Assembly: GCA_030672305.1 (NCBI GenBank)
Contig: DAOVGR010000004.1
Span: 17,567 to 81,566 of the forward strand
Length of the DNA stretch: 64,000 bases
Origin: Thermoplasmatales archaeon
GTDB lineage: Archaea > Thermoplasmatota > E2 > DHVEG-1
Direction: 5' to 3'
The first letter of the stretch is position 1, and each line of letters begins with the position of its first letter. The position numbers and the translations under genes are program-made. The notes under the pieces are model-generated. The model did no database searches, was not told the origin of the DNA, and was given only the letters and a program-made list of their open reading frames with translations. Shown here in pieces: positions 26,190 to 35,202 of the stretch.

Positions 26190-28468
26190 ACATAAAACCA
26201 ATAGCAAAACTATTTGCTCACCACCCAAAATTGGTAATTATAACATTTACAGTGCTTTCTATTCTAATAGCCTCACAAGCTTTGAATATTTACATAGAAT
26301 CTGATCTAACAAAATTTCTTCCAAAAGATGATCCAGCAATTATTTTATGGGAAGAAATAAATCAAGAATTCAATATTGGAAAAACAATAATAATTCTAGT
26401 AGATCAAACAGATAGAGTATATGACATTAGAGATCCAAAAGTCCTAATTGAGATGGATGAAATTTATATTAATATTTACGATAAACTTCTAAAAGAAGGA
26501 GAAGAAACAGGTATTGCATCAGTAAATAGTTTGGCACTTTTGATAAAGAAAGAAAATAGGAAAAGTATAGCTGAAGGTGGCAATAATTTTAATGGAATTC
26601 CTTATGATCAAAATGATATCTATAAATATATGGAAAGATTTGAAATTGCTGCTACAAAAGGCATCCTTTATTCAAATACATACAAAATAGCAGTAATTAT
26701 AATTCAACTTAAAGACGATGCTGATTTTAATCAGGTTCTATTTAGAACCGAACAAGCAGTAGAAAACAGAGGAACGTCTTATGCAAATATGACAATTACT
26801 GGAACAATTGCTTATCAGAACGCAATTCGAGAAGAGAGCATGAGAAACTTAATCATAATCTTTCCAGTTGCTCTTGTTCTTGTATCAATTGTCCTGTTTT
26901 TCTTTCATAGAACTTTGAAAGGATTGATTATTGCATTTCTACCTCCAGCATTTGCAATAGCCTTAACATTTGGTATTTTAGGTATGGTTCAACCAGAATT
27001 AACAATCATTTCTGTTGCTATAGTTGCATTACTTATAGGTCTTGGAGTTGATTATTCGATTCATTTAATGAATAGACTTGCAGAGGAACATGCTATCGAA
27101 GACCCAGTGAAAAGAATTGAAAAAATATTGAACCATACCGGAAAGGCAGTTTTACTATCTACAATTACAACTGTCATTGGTTTTTCCTCTCTTATGATAT
27201 CATCTATGTCACCGATGGTAACATTTGGTTTTGGCTGTGCAATCGGAATATTCTTTTGTTTTATATCTGCAATTATTCTTGTGCCCTGTCTTGCGATAAT
27301 ATTACAATTTAAGAAAAATGGTCGAGTTGTTATCTGGAAGAAATTTGCAAACTTTGCAGTTAATCATAGAAAAAGAATTCTTTTAATTGCTGGCTTCTTT
27401 GCAGTAATCTCACTTGCCGTTTTACCAGAGGTAAAAACTGATGTAAATTACTTTGAATTGGCACCTAAAGATATCCCTGAAGTTGAAGCGATGTTCAAAT
27501 ACTCTGAGAGTTTTGGTGGTGGTAGTAATTTCAATGCATTACTCATTGAAACAGATCCAAATGGTCTTTTAGATCCTGAAATAATTGAAGTATTAGTTAA
27601 AATGGAAGATGAGATGAGAGATGTTATTGCATCTGCTTTTCCATATATAGATGAAAAGAAAATTGAAAAATCAATTTACTCAATTGCTGATGAAATAAAA
27701 GAAGTAAGTGACATAATTAACAGAAGTATTGTCGTTGAAAAATTAGGAGAGTTAGTTGGAATTCAAAAAATTCTATTTGATATGATAGCTGAAGAAGGGA
27801 TAATTGATAAAGACTTTTCTAAAACAATTATACTAGTTGGAATTCCTATTTCAAGTAGTATTGAGCAAATTGGAGCAGTTGTAAAAGAAATTAACACAAT
27901 CGCTTCAAGTACTGTTCTTCCTCAAAATGGTCGTATATCAAAGCTTACTGGACAGGATGCAATAACATTAGCTGTTAATAATCGATTAACAGATGAACAA
28001 ATACGCTCAATGATACTTGCATTAATGCTAGTACTTGCTGCATTGATATTTATCTTCAATTCTTCAACATATGGCTTTTTAACAATGATACCTGTGCTAT
28101 TTGTTTTAATGTGGGAACCAGGTTTTCTTGTTGCAACAGACATACCCCTTTCACTTGTTACAATCTCAATTGCCTCAATCATGGTTGGAATAGGTATAGA
28201 CTATGGTGTGCATATTACTCATAGATTTAGGGAAGAAATAGGTAGAGGCTTGCCTAAAATAGATGCAATAAAGATATCAATTGAAAAAACAGGTTTATCA
28301 TTAGTGGAAGCAGCTCTAACAACTGTTGCTGGAGTTGCTTCAATATACTTTATAAATGTTCCAGCTCTTAAAGACTTTGGTATAGTAATAATTTTAATGA
28401 TATCTCTCTCATGTATAGCTGCTGCATTGATATTACCAGTTTTTTACACTTCAAAATCTGTTAAATAA
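26186..28468 (+). CDS. RND-superfamily (MMPL/HpnN-like) membrane exporter
   Basis: 760 residues in two homologous halves. Each half has one N-terminal helix, a large extracellular loop and a bundle of about five helices. The RND signature appears twice, as L-G-V-D-Y-S-I-H-L-M-N-R (~residue 285) and I-G-I-D-Y-G-V-H-I-T-H-R (~residue 672). Length and layout fit archaeal MMPL-type RND proteins, which export lipids or hydrophobic compounds using a proton or sodium gradient. The substrate cannot be told. It is translationally coupled to the upstream regulator. Confidence 0.9.
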   Translation: MNIKPIAKLFAHHPKLVIITFTVLSILIASQALNIYIESDLTKFLPKDDPAIILWEEINQEFNIGKTIIILVDQTDRVYDIRDPKVLIEMDEIYINIYDKLLKEGEETGIASVNSLALLIKKENRKSIAEGGNNFNGIPYDQNDIYKYMERFEIAATKGILYSNTYKIAVIIIQLKDDADFNQVLFRTEQAVENRGTSYANMTITGTIAYQNAIREESMRNLIIIFPVALVLVSIVLFFFHRTLKGLIIAFLPPAFAIALTFGILGMVQPELTIISVAIVALLIGLGVDYSIHLMNRLAEEHAIEDPVKRIEKILNHTGKAVLLSTITTVIGFSSLMISSMSPMVTFGFGCAIGIFFCFISAIILVPCLAIILQFKKNGRVVIWKKFANFAVNHRKRILLIAGFFAVISLAVLPEVKTDVNYFELAPKDIPEVEAMFKYSESFGGGSNFNALLIETDPNGLLDPEIIEVLVKMEDEMRDVIASAFPYIDEKKIEKSIYSIADEIKEVSDIINRSIVVEKLGELVGIQKILFDMIAEEGIIDKDFSKTIILVGIPISSSIEQIGAVVKEINTIASSTVLPQNGRISKLTGQDAITLAVNNRLTDEQIRSMILALMLVLAALIFIFNSSTYGFLTMIPVLFVLMWEPGFLVATDIPLSLVTISIASIMVGIGIDYGVHITHRFREEIGRGLPKIDAIKISIEKTGLSLVEAALTTVAGVASIYFINVPALKDFGIVIILMISLSCIAAALILPVFYTSKSVK

Positions 28469-28474
28469 AGCATC

Positions 28475-28741
28475 TTATTTTTTCTTTGAAAGAACTCTTA
28501 ATGATTTAATTAAAGGTATATCAAAAACAATATTTCCAATAATTATTATTATTCCAAGAATAAGTTCACCATTAAAAGCAGAACTGCCCTCTAAAATGCC
28601 CCTATTGTACCATTCAAAAATAAATGAAAAACCCACAATCAAAGGAAGGCCAATAAGCAAAGGTGTAAACAAAATCTCAGTTCTAATAACTTTAGAGAAA
28701 TAGAATTCTTTTTTCATATACTTCATTTCTCTTTTATCCAT
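28475..28741 (-). CDS. Small two-helix membrane protein
   Basis: 88 residues from ATG at plus 28739-28741. This start was chosen because GGTGA lies seven bases upstream. An upstream in-frame start at 28801 would overlap the preceding gene by ~50 bases. A basic N-terminus (MDKREMKYMKKEF) is followed by two hydrophobic segments (~residues 20-42 and ~58-80) and a K-K-K end. No family is recognised. It lies downstream of the polyprenol-kinase-like gene and is probably in its operon. Confidence 0.55.
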   Translation of the reverse strand: MDKREMKYMKKEFYFSKVIRTEILFTPLLIGLPLIVGFSFIFEWYNRGILEGSSAFNGELILGIIIIIGNIVFDIPLIKSLRVLSKKK

Positions 28742-28748
28742 TCTAATA

Positions 28749-29426
28749 TCACCAGGGCATAATACTTGGATATATAATTTCACCAGGATAACTAAGTCCA
28801 AGATATGGGATACTTATCCAAATGATTAACAACAAAATTGCAGGAATCATTTGAATCATAAAATCATCATCCAACCACCAGAATTTTTTCGTCTCACCAA
28901 TAATTGCACCAAAACCTCCAACAATAGAAACCAGTATTATTAATAAAACATCTGACTTAAACCACGTAATTATAAAAAAATACATACACACCAAAAAACC
29001 AAGTAGATATACATATTTCTGACTAAAACGCCTTCTTATTTCACCAATTATTGGGTCTCCCAAGGTCGCACATAAAATACAAGGAATTGCAATTTGCTGA
29101 GGAAAAAATCTCAGCAGGATAAGAATAGCAACAGCAAAAAATACGTAACTACCGATTCTCTTTTTTTCATACATTCTAAGTCCAAAGAAATGGTTACTAC
29201 TAATCTTTCCAGTTAGTCTAAACACCTCTAAAATAATAACAAATACAACAATTAATGGCGGAATCCATAATTTCAAAATATTTATCCAATCAACATCTGG
29301 TAATATATAATAAAGTAAAAATGATGCTCCAAATGCATGAAAAGCACGTCTGTACCAATGAGCATCAAAATCAAGAGAATAAATTTTTTCCCTAGCATCC
29401 TTTAATCGATCAGCTACGTTTACCAT
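28749..29426 (-). CDS. Dolichol/phytol kinase-like integral membrane protein
   Basis: 225 residues with about six to seven membrane helices. R-R-A-F-H-A-F-G-A-S near the N-terminus resembles the R-K-x-x-H opening of SEC59/phytol kinase proteins. A-T-L-G-D-P-I-I-G-E-I-R-R-R-F resembles their CTP-binding cytosolic loop. The family phosphorylates polyprenols or related lipid alcohols, which would fit archaeal lipid or glycan-carrier metabolism. The assignment is from these two motifs only. It starts two bases after the rpiA stop, so they are co-transcribed. Confidence 0.6.
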   Translation of the reverse strand: MVNVADRLKDAREKIYSLDFDAHWYRRAFHAFGASFLLYYILPDVDWINILKLWIPPLIVVFVIILEVFRLTGKISSNHFFGLRMYEKKRIGSYVFFAVAILILLRFFPQQIAIPCILCATLGDPIIGEIRRRFSQKYVYLLGFLVCMYFFIITWFKSDVLLIILVSIVGGFGAIIGETKKFWWLDDDFMIQMIPAILLLIIWISIPYLGLSYPGEIIYPSIMPW

Positions 29427-29428
29427 AA

Positions 29429-30121
29429 TTAAACAACAGCTTCTTTATTCAGGGTTGAAATGCCTTGTTTCCCTCCTACAATAACCTCGTCAACCAAACC
29501 AATAAACAAACCATTTTCCACAGCACCTGGAATGCTATTTATTTCTATCTCAAATTGTGCTGGGTTCTCAATCCTTTCAAACTCACAATCCAAAATATAA
29601 TTAGAATTATCTGTAATAAAAGGTTCATCTCCCATAACTTTTCTAAGTTCAACCTTACAATCAAACTCCTCAAGTGTCTTTTTGGTAGATGTCCAACCAA
29701 ATTTTACAACCTCAACAGGGAGAGGAATATCAATTCCTAAGCATTTAACAACTTTTGAATCATCGATTACAATTATTACTTTCTTTGAGTTATAAGCAAT
29801 GATTTTCTCACGAGTTAAAGCTCCACCACCACCTTTAATAAGATTAAGATTAGAATCAACCTCATCAGCACCATCTATTGTTATATCAATAACAGCATTT
29901 TCTTCAAGAGTTGTAAGAGGGATCTTTTCCTCAGTTGCAATTCTTTTAGTATGCACAGATGTTGGGATTCCTTTAATTTTAAGCCCTTCTCTACATAATT
30001 TCCCTAACTTTCTCAATGTGTACTCAACTGTTGAGCCGGTACCAAGTCCTATAATCATCCCATCTTCTATGTGTTCTATTGCCTTTTCTCCAGCCAGTTT
30101 CTTAAGTTCCTCTTTTTCCAA
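29429..30121 (-). CDS. rpiA: Ribose-5-phosphate isomerase A
   Basis: 230 residues, normal length. It interconverts ribose 5-phosphate and ribulose 5-phosphate, supplying PRPP for nucleotide synthesis. Motifs are G-L-G-T-G-S-T-V near the N-terminus, D-I-T-I-D-G-A-D-E-V-D, and K-G-G-G-G-A-L-T-R-E-K-I, which form the phosphate and catalytic sites. The start is a TTG codon (plus 30119-30121) preceded by GGGTGA at a spacing of four to five bases. No ATG alternative exists. First gene of a minus-strand operon with the kinase-like membrane protein. Confidence 0.95.
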   Translation of the reverse strand: MEKEELKKLAGEKAIEHIEDGMIIGLGTGSTVEYTLRKLGKLCREGLKIKGIPTSVHTKRIATEEKIPLTTLEENAVIDITIDGADEVDSNLNLIKGGGGALTREKIIAYNSKKVIIVIDDSKVVKCLGIDIPLPVEVVKFGWTSTKKTLEEFDCKVELRKVMGDEPFITDNSNYILDCEFERIENPAQFEIEINSIPGAVENGLFIGLVDEVIVGGKQGISTLNKEAVV

Positions 30122-30195
30122 AAAGTCACCCAGACATGTAATATTGAATTAGTACAAAAATTTATACTTAATATTTTGATTACGAGCATGGAAAT

Positions 30196-30864
30196 ATGCT
30201 ATTTGAATGTGAAGAGCACGGATACTATCGTGGAGAAACATGTCCTAAATGTGACAAAAAAGGCAAGTTCTTGATGAGTGAAAATGAACTAAACTCCTTG
30301 AGTCGTATTATTGCTGGTGCACTCCGTCATTTTCCAGAAAAACTGGGCTTGATGATGGATGGTAAAGGATGGGTTGAAATATATTCCCTAATTGAAGCTA
30401 TTGGTACGAGTAGATCTGGCTTTGATTGGTTACGCATCCATCATATAGAAGCTCTTGTTAATACTGATAAAAGGCAAAGATATCAGATTGATGGTGGAAT
30501 GATAAGGGCAACTTATGGTCACACAATAGATGTTAGTCCTGATGATCTTCCTCTTGCCGATATGGATGAGTTCTATTATCCTGTAACCGAAGAGGAAATA
30601 GATATTATACTTGAGGGTGGTCTTCACCCAATCGATAGAAAGAAAGTACATCTAAGTGGCAGTATTGAAAAAGCATTAGAAGCAGGGTTGGTTAGAACAG
30701 AGGATCCTCTGATTTTAAAGATCGATGGTAAAAAGACGAGAAAAGATGGTCTAAAAATATATCATGCTGGAAAAGATGTTTATATAACAGATGCAATTGA
30801 TGCAAAATACATTTCAAAAGTTGCAGATTCAACGGTAAAAAAAATATTGAAAAAATCTAAGTAA
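30196..30864 (+). CDS. kptA: RNA 2'-phosphotransferase (Tpt1/KptA family)
   Basis: 222 residues. It transfers a 2'-phosphate from RNA splice junctions to NAD. An N-terminal zinc-ribbon-like segment (C-E-E-H ... C-P-K-C) precedes the catalytic part. Family motifs are L-R-H-F-P-E-K-L-G-L, then R-Y-Q-I-D-G-G-M-I-R-A-T-Y-G-H-T and V-H-L-S-G-S-I-E-K-A. These provide the conserved Arg-His and later basic residues of the fold. The gene is divergent from rpiA. In archaea its native substrate is uncertain. Confidence 0.92.
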   Translation: MLFECEEHGYYRGETCPKCDKKGKFLMSENELNSLSRIIAGALRHFPEKLGLMMDGKGWVEIYSLIEAIGTSRSGFDWLRIHHIEALVNTDKRQRYQIDGGMIRATYGHTIDVSPDDLPLADMDEFYYPVTEEEIDIILEGGLHPIDRKKVHLSGSIEKALEAGLVRTEDPLILKIDGKKTRKDGLKIYHAGKDVYITDAIDAKYISKVADSTVKKILKKSK

Positions 30865-30897
30865 ATTCCGATTATTTATTCGATTTTCTCATGTTTT

Positions 30898-30921
30898 GGG
30901 CTTGTAGTTCAGCTAGGTAGA
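30898..30921 (+). pseudogene. 5' fragment of tRNA-Lys
   Basis: These 24 bases match the acceptor 5' strand and D-arm of the intact tRNA-Lys at 32113 with one mismatch (TAGTTC for TAGCTC). The similarity ends there, with no anticodon or T-arm. It could be left by recombination at the tRNA gene or by a partial duplication. Confidence 0.65.
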
Positions 30922-30962
30922 AATTTGATACAGTCTGCTCTTCTGTTAGTTCTAAGGATTAA

Positions 30963-31024
30963 TTTCGTTATATATTATAACGAAAAGGTTTAAATACCCA
31001 TTTTCGTTATACAATATTGCGAAA
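30963..31024. promoter_or_regulatory. Paired 23-bp operators flanking the TATA box of the HEPN-MNT operon
   Basis: Operator 1 (30963-30985) is a perfect palindrome with arms TTTCGTTATA and TATAACGAAA around a three-base centre. Operator 2 (31002-31024) starts with the same TTTCGTTATA half and ends in ATTGCGAAA. Between them lies the TATA box TTTAAATA (30989-30996). Operator 2 covers the expected start of transcription, nine bases before the ATG. This is the arrangement of an autoregulated toxin-antitoxin promoter. Confidence 0.7.
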
Positions 31025-31032
31025 GTGGTACC

Positions 31033-31410
31033 ATGGGTAGTAAAGACAATCATTTCAAGCTCTACGAAAATTTTAAAAACGATGCTGAAAATGCTAATAA
31101 CTTTGAGGGAACACGTGTAGAAGCTTATTTTCTATCTGCTTATCATTTGATAGAAACTTGTGCAGCCCAAGACAGAGTTCATATTAACAAACATCAACAT
31201 GTACGGTCTACACTTACAAGAAATGAGTTTATTTTTAAAGATAATACTAATAAAATTTGGATGAATTTTCAAAAAATTGAAAACCAACTCCGACCAAAAT
31301 TTGCATATGGCTTTTTATGGACTGAAACAGATATGAAAAATGTTAAAATTTGCTATAAAACAATTGAAAAAATATGCCTTGAAAAATTAGGAGAAGATGT
31401 AAATGGATGA
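31033..31410 (+). CDS. HEPN-domain protein (toxin half of a HEPN-MNT pair)
   Basis: 125 residues, all helical. The R-V-H-I-N-K-H stretch (Arg48 to His54) fits the Rx4-6H motif of HEPN ribonucleases. The C-terminal R-P-K-F-A-Y-G-F-L-W-T-E-T-D pattern also occurs in related HEPN proteins. In HEPN-MNT systems the HEPN protein is an RNase or growth inhibitor, neutralised by nucleotidyl transfer from its partner. Its last bases overlap the start of the nucleotidyltransferase gene by eight, so they are co-translated. Confidence 0.75.
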   Translation: MGSKDNHFKLYENFKNDAENANNFEGTRVEAYFLSAYHLIETCAAQDRVHINKHQHVRSTLTRNEFIFKDNTNKIWMNFQKIENQLRPKFAYGFLWTETDMKNVKICYKTIEKICLEKLGEDVNG

Positions 31411-32017
31411 AAAAACAAATAAACTAATAGATGAAATTAAAAAAATTTCTAAAAGTTATTCAGAAATAGAAACCGTTATAGTATTTGGATCTGTAGCAAG
31501 AGATCAAGCAGGAAAAGAAAGTGATCTTGATGTTTGCTTTATTTTAAGAAAAGAAAATTCAAAAAATATTTTATCAAATCAAATACTTGGTTTTGAAAAA
31601 AAATATGACAAAAATATTAATGTGATTTTTACAAATCCTTCATATAAACATCTAGATCGCCATTTCGTAGAAACTTTAATAAGAGAAGGAATTACAATTT
31701 ATGGAAAGACACCAGATATTTCTATACAAAAACTTGAGCTTGAACCATATGAAATTATTAAATTTGATCTTAGTAATCTCAGTCAATCTGAAAAAATGAA
31801 AATAAAACGACTATTATATGGTATAAAAACAAAGAAAAAATATAAAAGCAAAATCTATGAGAGAGAACAAAAAGGATTGGTTGAAAAATTTAGAGGTTTA
31901 AGGATAGGTATTGCATCTATATTGATACCTGAAAAAAGGTCATGGGAACTTGAAAAAATTCTGAGAGAAAATGGAGTTTCCCTTAGGAAAATAACGATTT
32001 GGTTATCTAATCCTTGA
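31403..32017 (+). CDS. Minimal nucleotidyltransferase (MNT), antitoxin half of a HEPN-MNT pair
   Basis: 204 residues. The Pol-beta nucleotidyltransferase motif F-G-S-V-A-R-D-Q-A-G-K-E-S-D-L-D-V (residues ~31-47) has the G-S and both Asp residues needed for metal binding. A later N-V-I-F-T strand fits the third carboxylate region. A C-terminal helical, basic extension (~105-204) is longer than in minimal MNTs and could bind RNA or the partner. Such enzymes can modify and silence HEPN toxins by AMPylation. That role is taken from the family. The ORF overlaps the HEPN gene. Confidence 0.8.
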   Translation: MDEKTNKLIDEIKKISKSYSEIETVIVFGSVARDQAGKESDLDVCFILRKENSKNILSNQILGFEKKYDKNINVIFTNPSYKHLDRHFVETLIREGITIYGKTPDISIQKLELEPYEIIKFDLSNLSQSEKMKIKRLLYGIKTKKKYKSKIYEREQKGLVEKFRGLRIGIASILIPEKRSWELEKILRENGVSLRKITIWLSNP

Positions 32018-32112
32018 CACCTATTGGTATGTTTCCGACTTAATTTTTATTACCACAATCTTTAAAATCCTAGAGCCGTTAGACCCTTTCCACTTGGAAA
32101 TTACTCCTGTAG

Positions 32113-32186
32113 GGGCTTGTAGCTCAGCTAGGTAGAGCAATCGGCTCTTAACCGATTGGCCAGGGGTTCGAATCCCCTCAAGCCCG
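32113..32186 (+). tRNA. tRNA-Lys (anticodon CTT)
   Basis: Acceptor strands GGGCTTG (32113-32119) and CAAGCCC (32179-32185) pair fully, with discriminator G at 32186. D-arm GCTC/GAGC, anticodon stem ATCGG/CCGAT with loop CTCTTAA (anticodon CTT) and T-arm GGGGTTCGAATCCCC are all present. CCA is not encoded and there is no intron. Confidence 0.97.
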
Positions 32187-32384
32187 CATTATTAAACAAA
32201 AAAATATGATAATTTTGATATTTTTTTAAATTAGTAAATTAAATAATGTAGAAAAAATTTCATATTAATACTTTAAATGAGCAATATTGTTGCATTATAT
32301 ATTAGATTTTTGAACTTATATTTTTTAGATAGACTTATATTTTATTAAATAATACACTAGTACTGTTAAAGTTGGAGGATGTAC

Positions 32385-32777
32385 GTGAGGAGACTTACTA
32401 CTTTGTTTGGTGAGAATGCAGGAAAGATTTGGTTAGCTCTTAATCAAGAAGGTTGTTCAAAAAAAGATAAAATTATGCAAATAACTAATCTTGACGAAGA
32501 TAATTTTTATGCTGGAATTGGATGGCTTGCAAGAGAAAATAAGATTACTAAAGAAGATGAGGATTGCTTTAAACTTGGAACAACAAATTTAGAATCACAA
32601 ATCGGAAACCATGCTGGCGTTATTTGGAAGATACTTGATATCTGGGGCGATGCTGACCTAAAGACAGTCAAAAGATTATCAAACCTTGATGATAATGATC
32701 TTCAATCTGCTCTGGGTTGGCTTGTTAGAGAAGATAAGATTGTTGTAAATGAGAATCAAAAATTTATCTTAAAATAA
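32385..32777 (+). CDS. Tandem winged-helix (DUF2582-like) protein
   Basis: 130 residues from GTG 32385. GGAGG at 32374-32378 is six bases upstream and too close to the ATG at 32379. Two similar halves each contain G-[EN]-[NH]-A-G-x-I-W, a helix, N-L-D-[ED]-[ND], and G-W-L-[AV]-R-E-[ND]-K-I, the pattern of DUF2582 winged helices. A duplicated fold could bind DNA as an intramolecular dimer. Its target is unknown. It lies upstream of the glucan-metabolism genes but 110 bases away, so a link to them is only possible. Confidence 0.75.
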   Translation: MRRLTTLFGENAGKIWLALNQEGCSKKDKIMQITNLDEDNFYAGIGWLARENKITKEDEDCFKLGTTNLESQIGNHAGVIWKILDIWGDADLKTVKRLSNLDDNDLQSALGWLVREDKIVVNENQKFILK

Positions 32778-32887
32778 TCAAATTGATTTGAAAGAAACGT
32801 GAGGATTGAGAACTAAAATAAGGTCTTAATACAGATACCTTTAGGTTAATTGAGAGTCTTAATAGTAATTAAAAGAGGATATAATAA

Positions 32888-34000
32888 ATGAGAGTGGCAA
32901 TGATTGGCTGGGAATATCCACCGTTTAAAGCAGGTGGTCTTGCTACTCATTGCTATGGCCTTACTCGTAGCCTTGCAGATAAAGGAGTAAAAATAGATTT
33001 TTATATGCCAAAAACAAAACATGCTACGGGTAGTGATAAAACTAACTTGAATATTATTGAGGTTGGAGAGGCAGAAATCTTTCCTTATGATAGACCAGAT
33101 AGCAAAGAACTTGCTGGGCAGTTCTACGATGCTGTTTATAGATATAACGACCTAGTGGTTTCAAGAGTAAAAGGCAAATATGATGCAATTCACTGTCACG
33201 ATTGGCTAACAATGAAAGCAGGGATTACCTTGAAGGAGAAAACAAACGCCCCTCTTGTTGTTACTGTTCATTCTACTGAGTATGATCGTTCTGGATGGAT
33301 TTATCCAAATCAATGGTTTATTGATATTGAACGAGAAGGAATGGAGAAAGCTGATAGAATAATTTCTGTCAGTCACTTTACAAAAAGAGTTATTGTCGAA
33401 AAATATGGTATCAATCCTGACAAGATTAGTGTTGTTCATAATGCAGTTTATCCAATTCCTGAGGGTCATAAAAAAGATATTGTATTATTCTTAGGAAGGC
33501 TTACAATACAGAAAGGTGCTGAATTTTTCCTACGTGCTGCTTATAAAGTAAAAGACTATGAGCCTGATGCTCGTTTTGTTGTAGCAGGTATTGGAGATAT
33601 GTTACCTCGCTTGATTACTCAGGCTCTGGACTTGGGTATTTCTGATAAGGTGATTTTTACCGGACGTTTAACTGAAGAAGAAGTCAAACACATCTATGGA
33701 ATATCTAGTGTTTATGTTATGCCATCTGTTAGTGAACCTTTTGGCATTACTGCACTTGAAGCAATATCTGCAGGAACTCCAACAATTGCATCTAAAACTG
33801 CTGGCTTTTCTGAGGCGTTCAATAACTGTCTAAGAGTAGATTTTTGGGATACAGATGAAATGGCAAACAAAATCATATCCTTGATTAGATATAAACCTCT
33901 GCATCAGACACTTTCCAAGGAAGGTAAACGGGAGATAGAATTATTTACATGGGATAGGGTTGCAGATAAAACAATAGATGTTTATAATGGGGTAATATAG
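32888..34000 (+). CDS. Glycogen synthase-like glycosyltransferase (GT4/GT5 type)
   Basis: 370 residues, GT-B fold. The N-terminal M-I-G-W-E-Y-P-P-F-K-A-G-G-L-A-T-H is the glucosyl-donor loop of starch/glycogen synthases. H-C-H-D-W-L-T and V-H-S-T-E-Y-D-R-S-G follow. The C-terminal half has F-L-G-R-L-T-I-Q-K-G and the E-P-F-G-I-T-A-L-E-A nucleotide-sugar motif. It starts a compact operon (one base to GH57), so a role in alpha-glucan synthesis or remodelling is likely. A second paralogue follows at 35203. Confidence 0.88.
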   Translation: MRVAMIGWEYPPFKAGGLATHCYGLTRSLADKGVKIDFYMPKTKHATGSDKTNLNIIEVGEAEIFPYDRPDSKELAGQFYDAVYRYNDLVVSRVKGKYDAIHCHDWLTMKAGITLKEKTNAPLVVTVHSTEYDRSGWIYPNQWFIDIEREGMEKADRIISVSHFTKRVIVEKYGINPDKISVVHNAVYPIPEGHKKDIVLFLGRLTIQKGAEFFLRAAYKVKDYEPDARFVVAGIGDMLPRLITQALDLGISDKVIFTGRLTEEEVKHIYGISSVYVMPSVSEPFGITALEAISAGTPTIASKTAGFSEAFNNCLRVDFWDTDEMANKIISLIRYKPLHQTLSKEGKREIELFTWDRVADKTIDVYNGVI

Positions 34001-34001
34001 G

Positions 34002-35183
34002 ATGCCATCAATCTGCTTTTATTTCGAAGTTCATCAACCGATGAGGTTGAATAAGTTTTCAGTATTTAATATTGGAAATAAGAATTCCAAATCTTCATAT
34101 TTTGATCGACAGTTGAACAAAGATATATTTATAAAAGTTGCAAAGAAATGCTATCTTCCAACAAACAATTTACTTCTTGATCTTATCAATAAATATGATG
34201 GAAAGTTCCGCATATCATTTAGCCTTACCGGAACCTTTATTGAATACTGTGAACAGTTCATACCCGAAGTAATTGATAGTTTTAAAGCTCTTTTTAAAAC
34301 CGGTGCAGTGGATATGATTGAGGAGACCTATTATCACTCTTTATCATCATTATATGATAATATGGATGAGTTTGAAGAACAGGTGAAAATGCATAGTAAA
34401 ATGATTAAAAGATTATTTAACTATAAACCAAGAGTTTTTCGTAATACAGAGGCAATCTATGATAATCGAATTGCAAAAAAAGTTACAGAAATGGGATATA
34501 AGGGAACTATTACTGAGGGAACAGAAAAAATTCTACAATGGCGCTCTGCAAATTATTTATACAAACCAATAAATACTAATTTGAAAGTACTTCTCAGAAA
34601 CTACACACTAAGTGATGATGTTGGTTTTAGATTTTCTGCTCGGCAATGGCCGGGCCATCCATTAACCGCTGATAAATATGCAAATTGGATGGCGAAATCT
34701 GAGGGAGATCTTATCAACTTATTCATGGATTATGAGACTTTTGGAGAACATCATTGGACTGACACAGGAATATTTGAATTTTTAAAACATTTTCCAGGAG
34801 AGGCACTTAAGCATGATCACCTTGATTTTGTAACTGTCCGTGAAGCAATTGAAAGATATGAGCCTGTTGGTGAGATTGATGTTCCATGGGCGATTTCATG
34901 GGCTGATGCTGATCGTGATGTATCGACCTGGCTTGGAAATGATATGCAAATTGCCTGCTTCAACGAATTAAAAAATATAGGTAAAAAAATAAAAGATACA
35001 GGTGACCAAGACTTATTAAATACATGGCGCCGGTTGCAGACTTCGGATCATCTTTACTATGTTTCTACAAAGGGCATGGAGGATGGGGATGTCCATAAAT
35101 ATTTTAGCCCATATGATGGTCCATATGATGGTTTTATTAATTACATGAACATCCTACAAGATTTTAAACATAAACTATATTAG
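34002..35183 (+). CDS. GH57 family alpha-amylase/glucanotransferase-like enzyme
   Basis: 393 residues. It begins with the GH57 motif C-F-Y-F-E-V-H-Q-P. F-R-N-T-E-A-I-Y-D holds the predicted nucleophile Glu, and F-M-D-Y-E-T-F-G-E-H the predicted acid Asp. S-W-A-D-A-D-R-D-V-S-T-W-L-G-N follows toward the C-terminus. GH57 members hydrolyse or transfer alpha-1,4-glucan chains. The exact reaction cannot be set from sequence. It lies one base after a glycogen synthase-like gene and four bases before the next frame, inside the glucan operon. No signal peptide, so cytosolic. Confidence 0.9.
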   Translation: MPSICFYFEVHQPMRLNKFSVFNIGNKNSKSSYFDRQLNKDIFIKVAKKCYLPTNNLLLDLINKYDGKFRISFSLTGTFIEYCEQFIPEVIDSFKALFKTGAVDMIEETYYHSLSSLYDNMDEFEEQVKMHSKMIKRLFNYKPRVFRNTEAIYDNRIAKKVTEMGYKGTITEGTEKILQWRSANYLYKPINTNLKVLLRNYTLSDDVGFRFSARQWPGHPLTADKYANWMAKSEGDLINLFMDYETFGEHHWTDTGIFEFLKHFPGEALKHDHLDFVTVREAIERYEPVGEIDVPWAISWADADRDVSTWLGNDMQIACFNELKNIGKKIKDTGDQDLLNTWRRLQTSDHLYYVSTKGMEDGDVHKYFSPYDGPYDGFINYMNILQDFKHKLY

Positions 35184-35202
35184 CGTTGTGAGGAGAGCAA
35201 TA

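Noticed and set aside
30898..32186. Calling the tRNA-flanked interval an integrative element
   Set aside because: No integrase, no attachment repeat beyond the 24-base tRNA match and no other mobile gene were seen, so only a possible insertion is reported.
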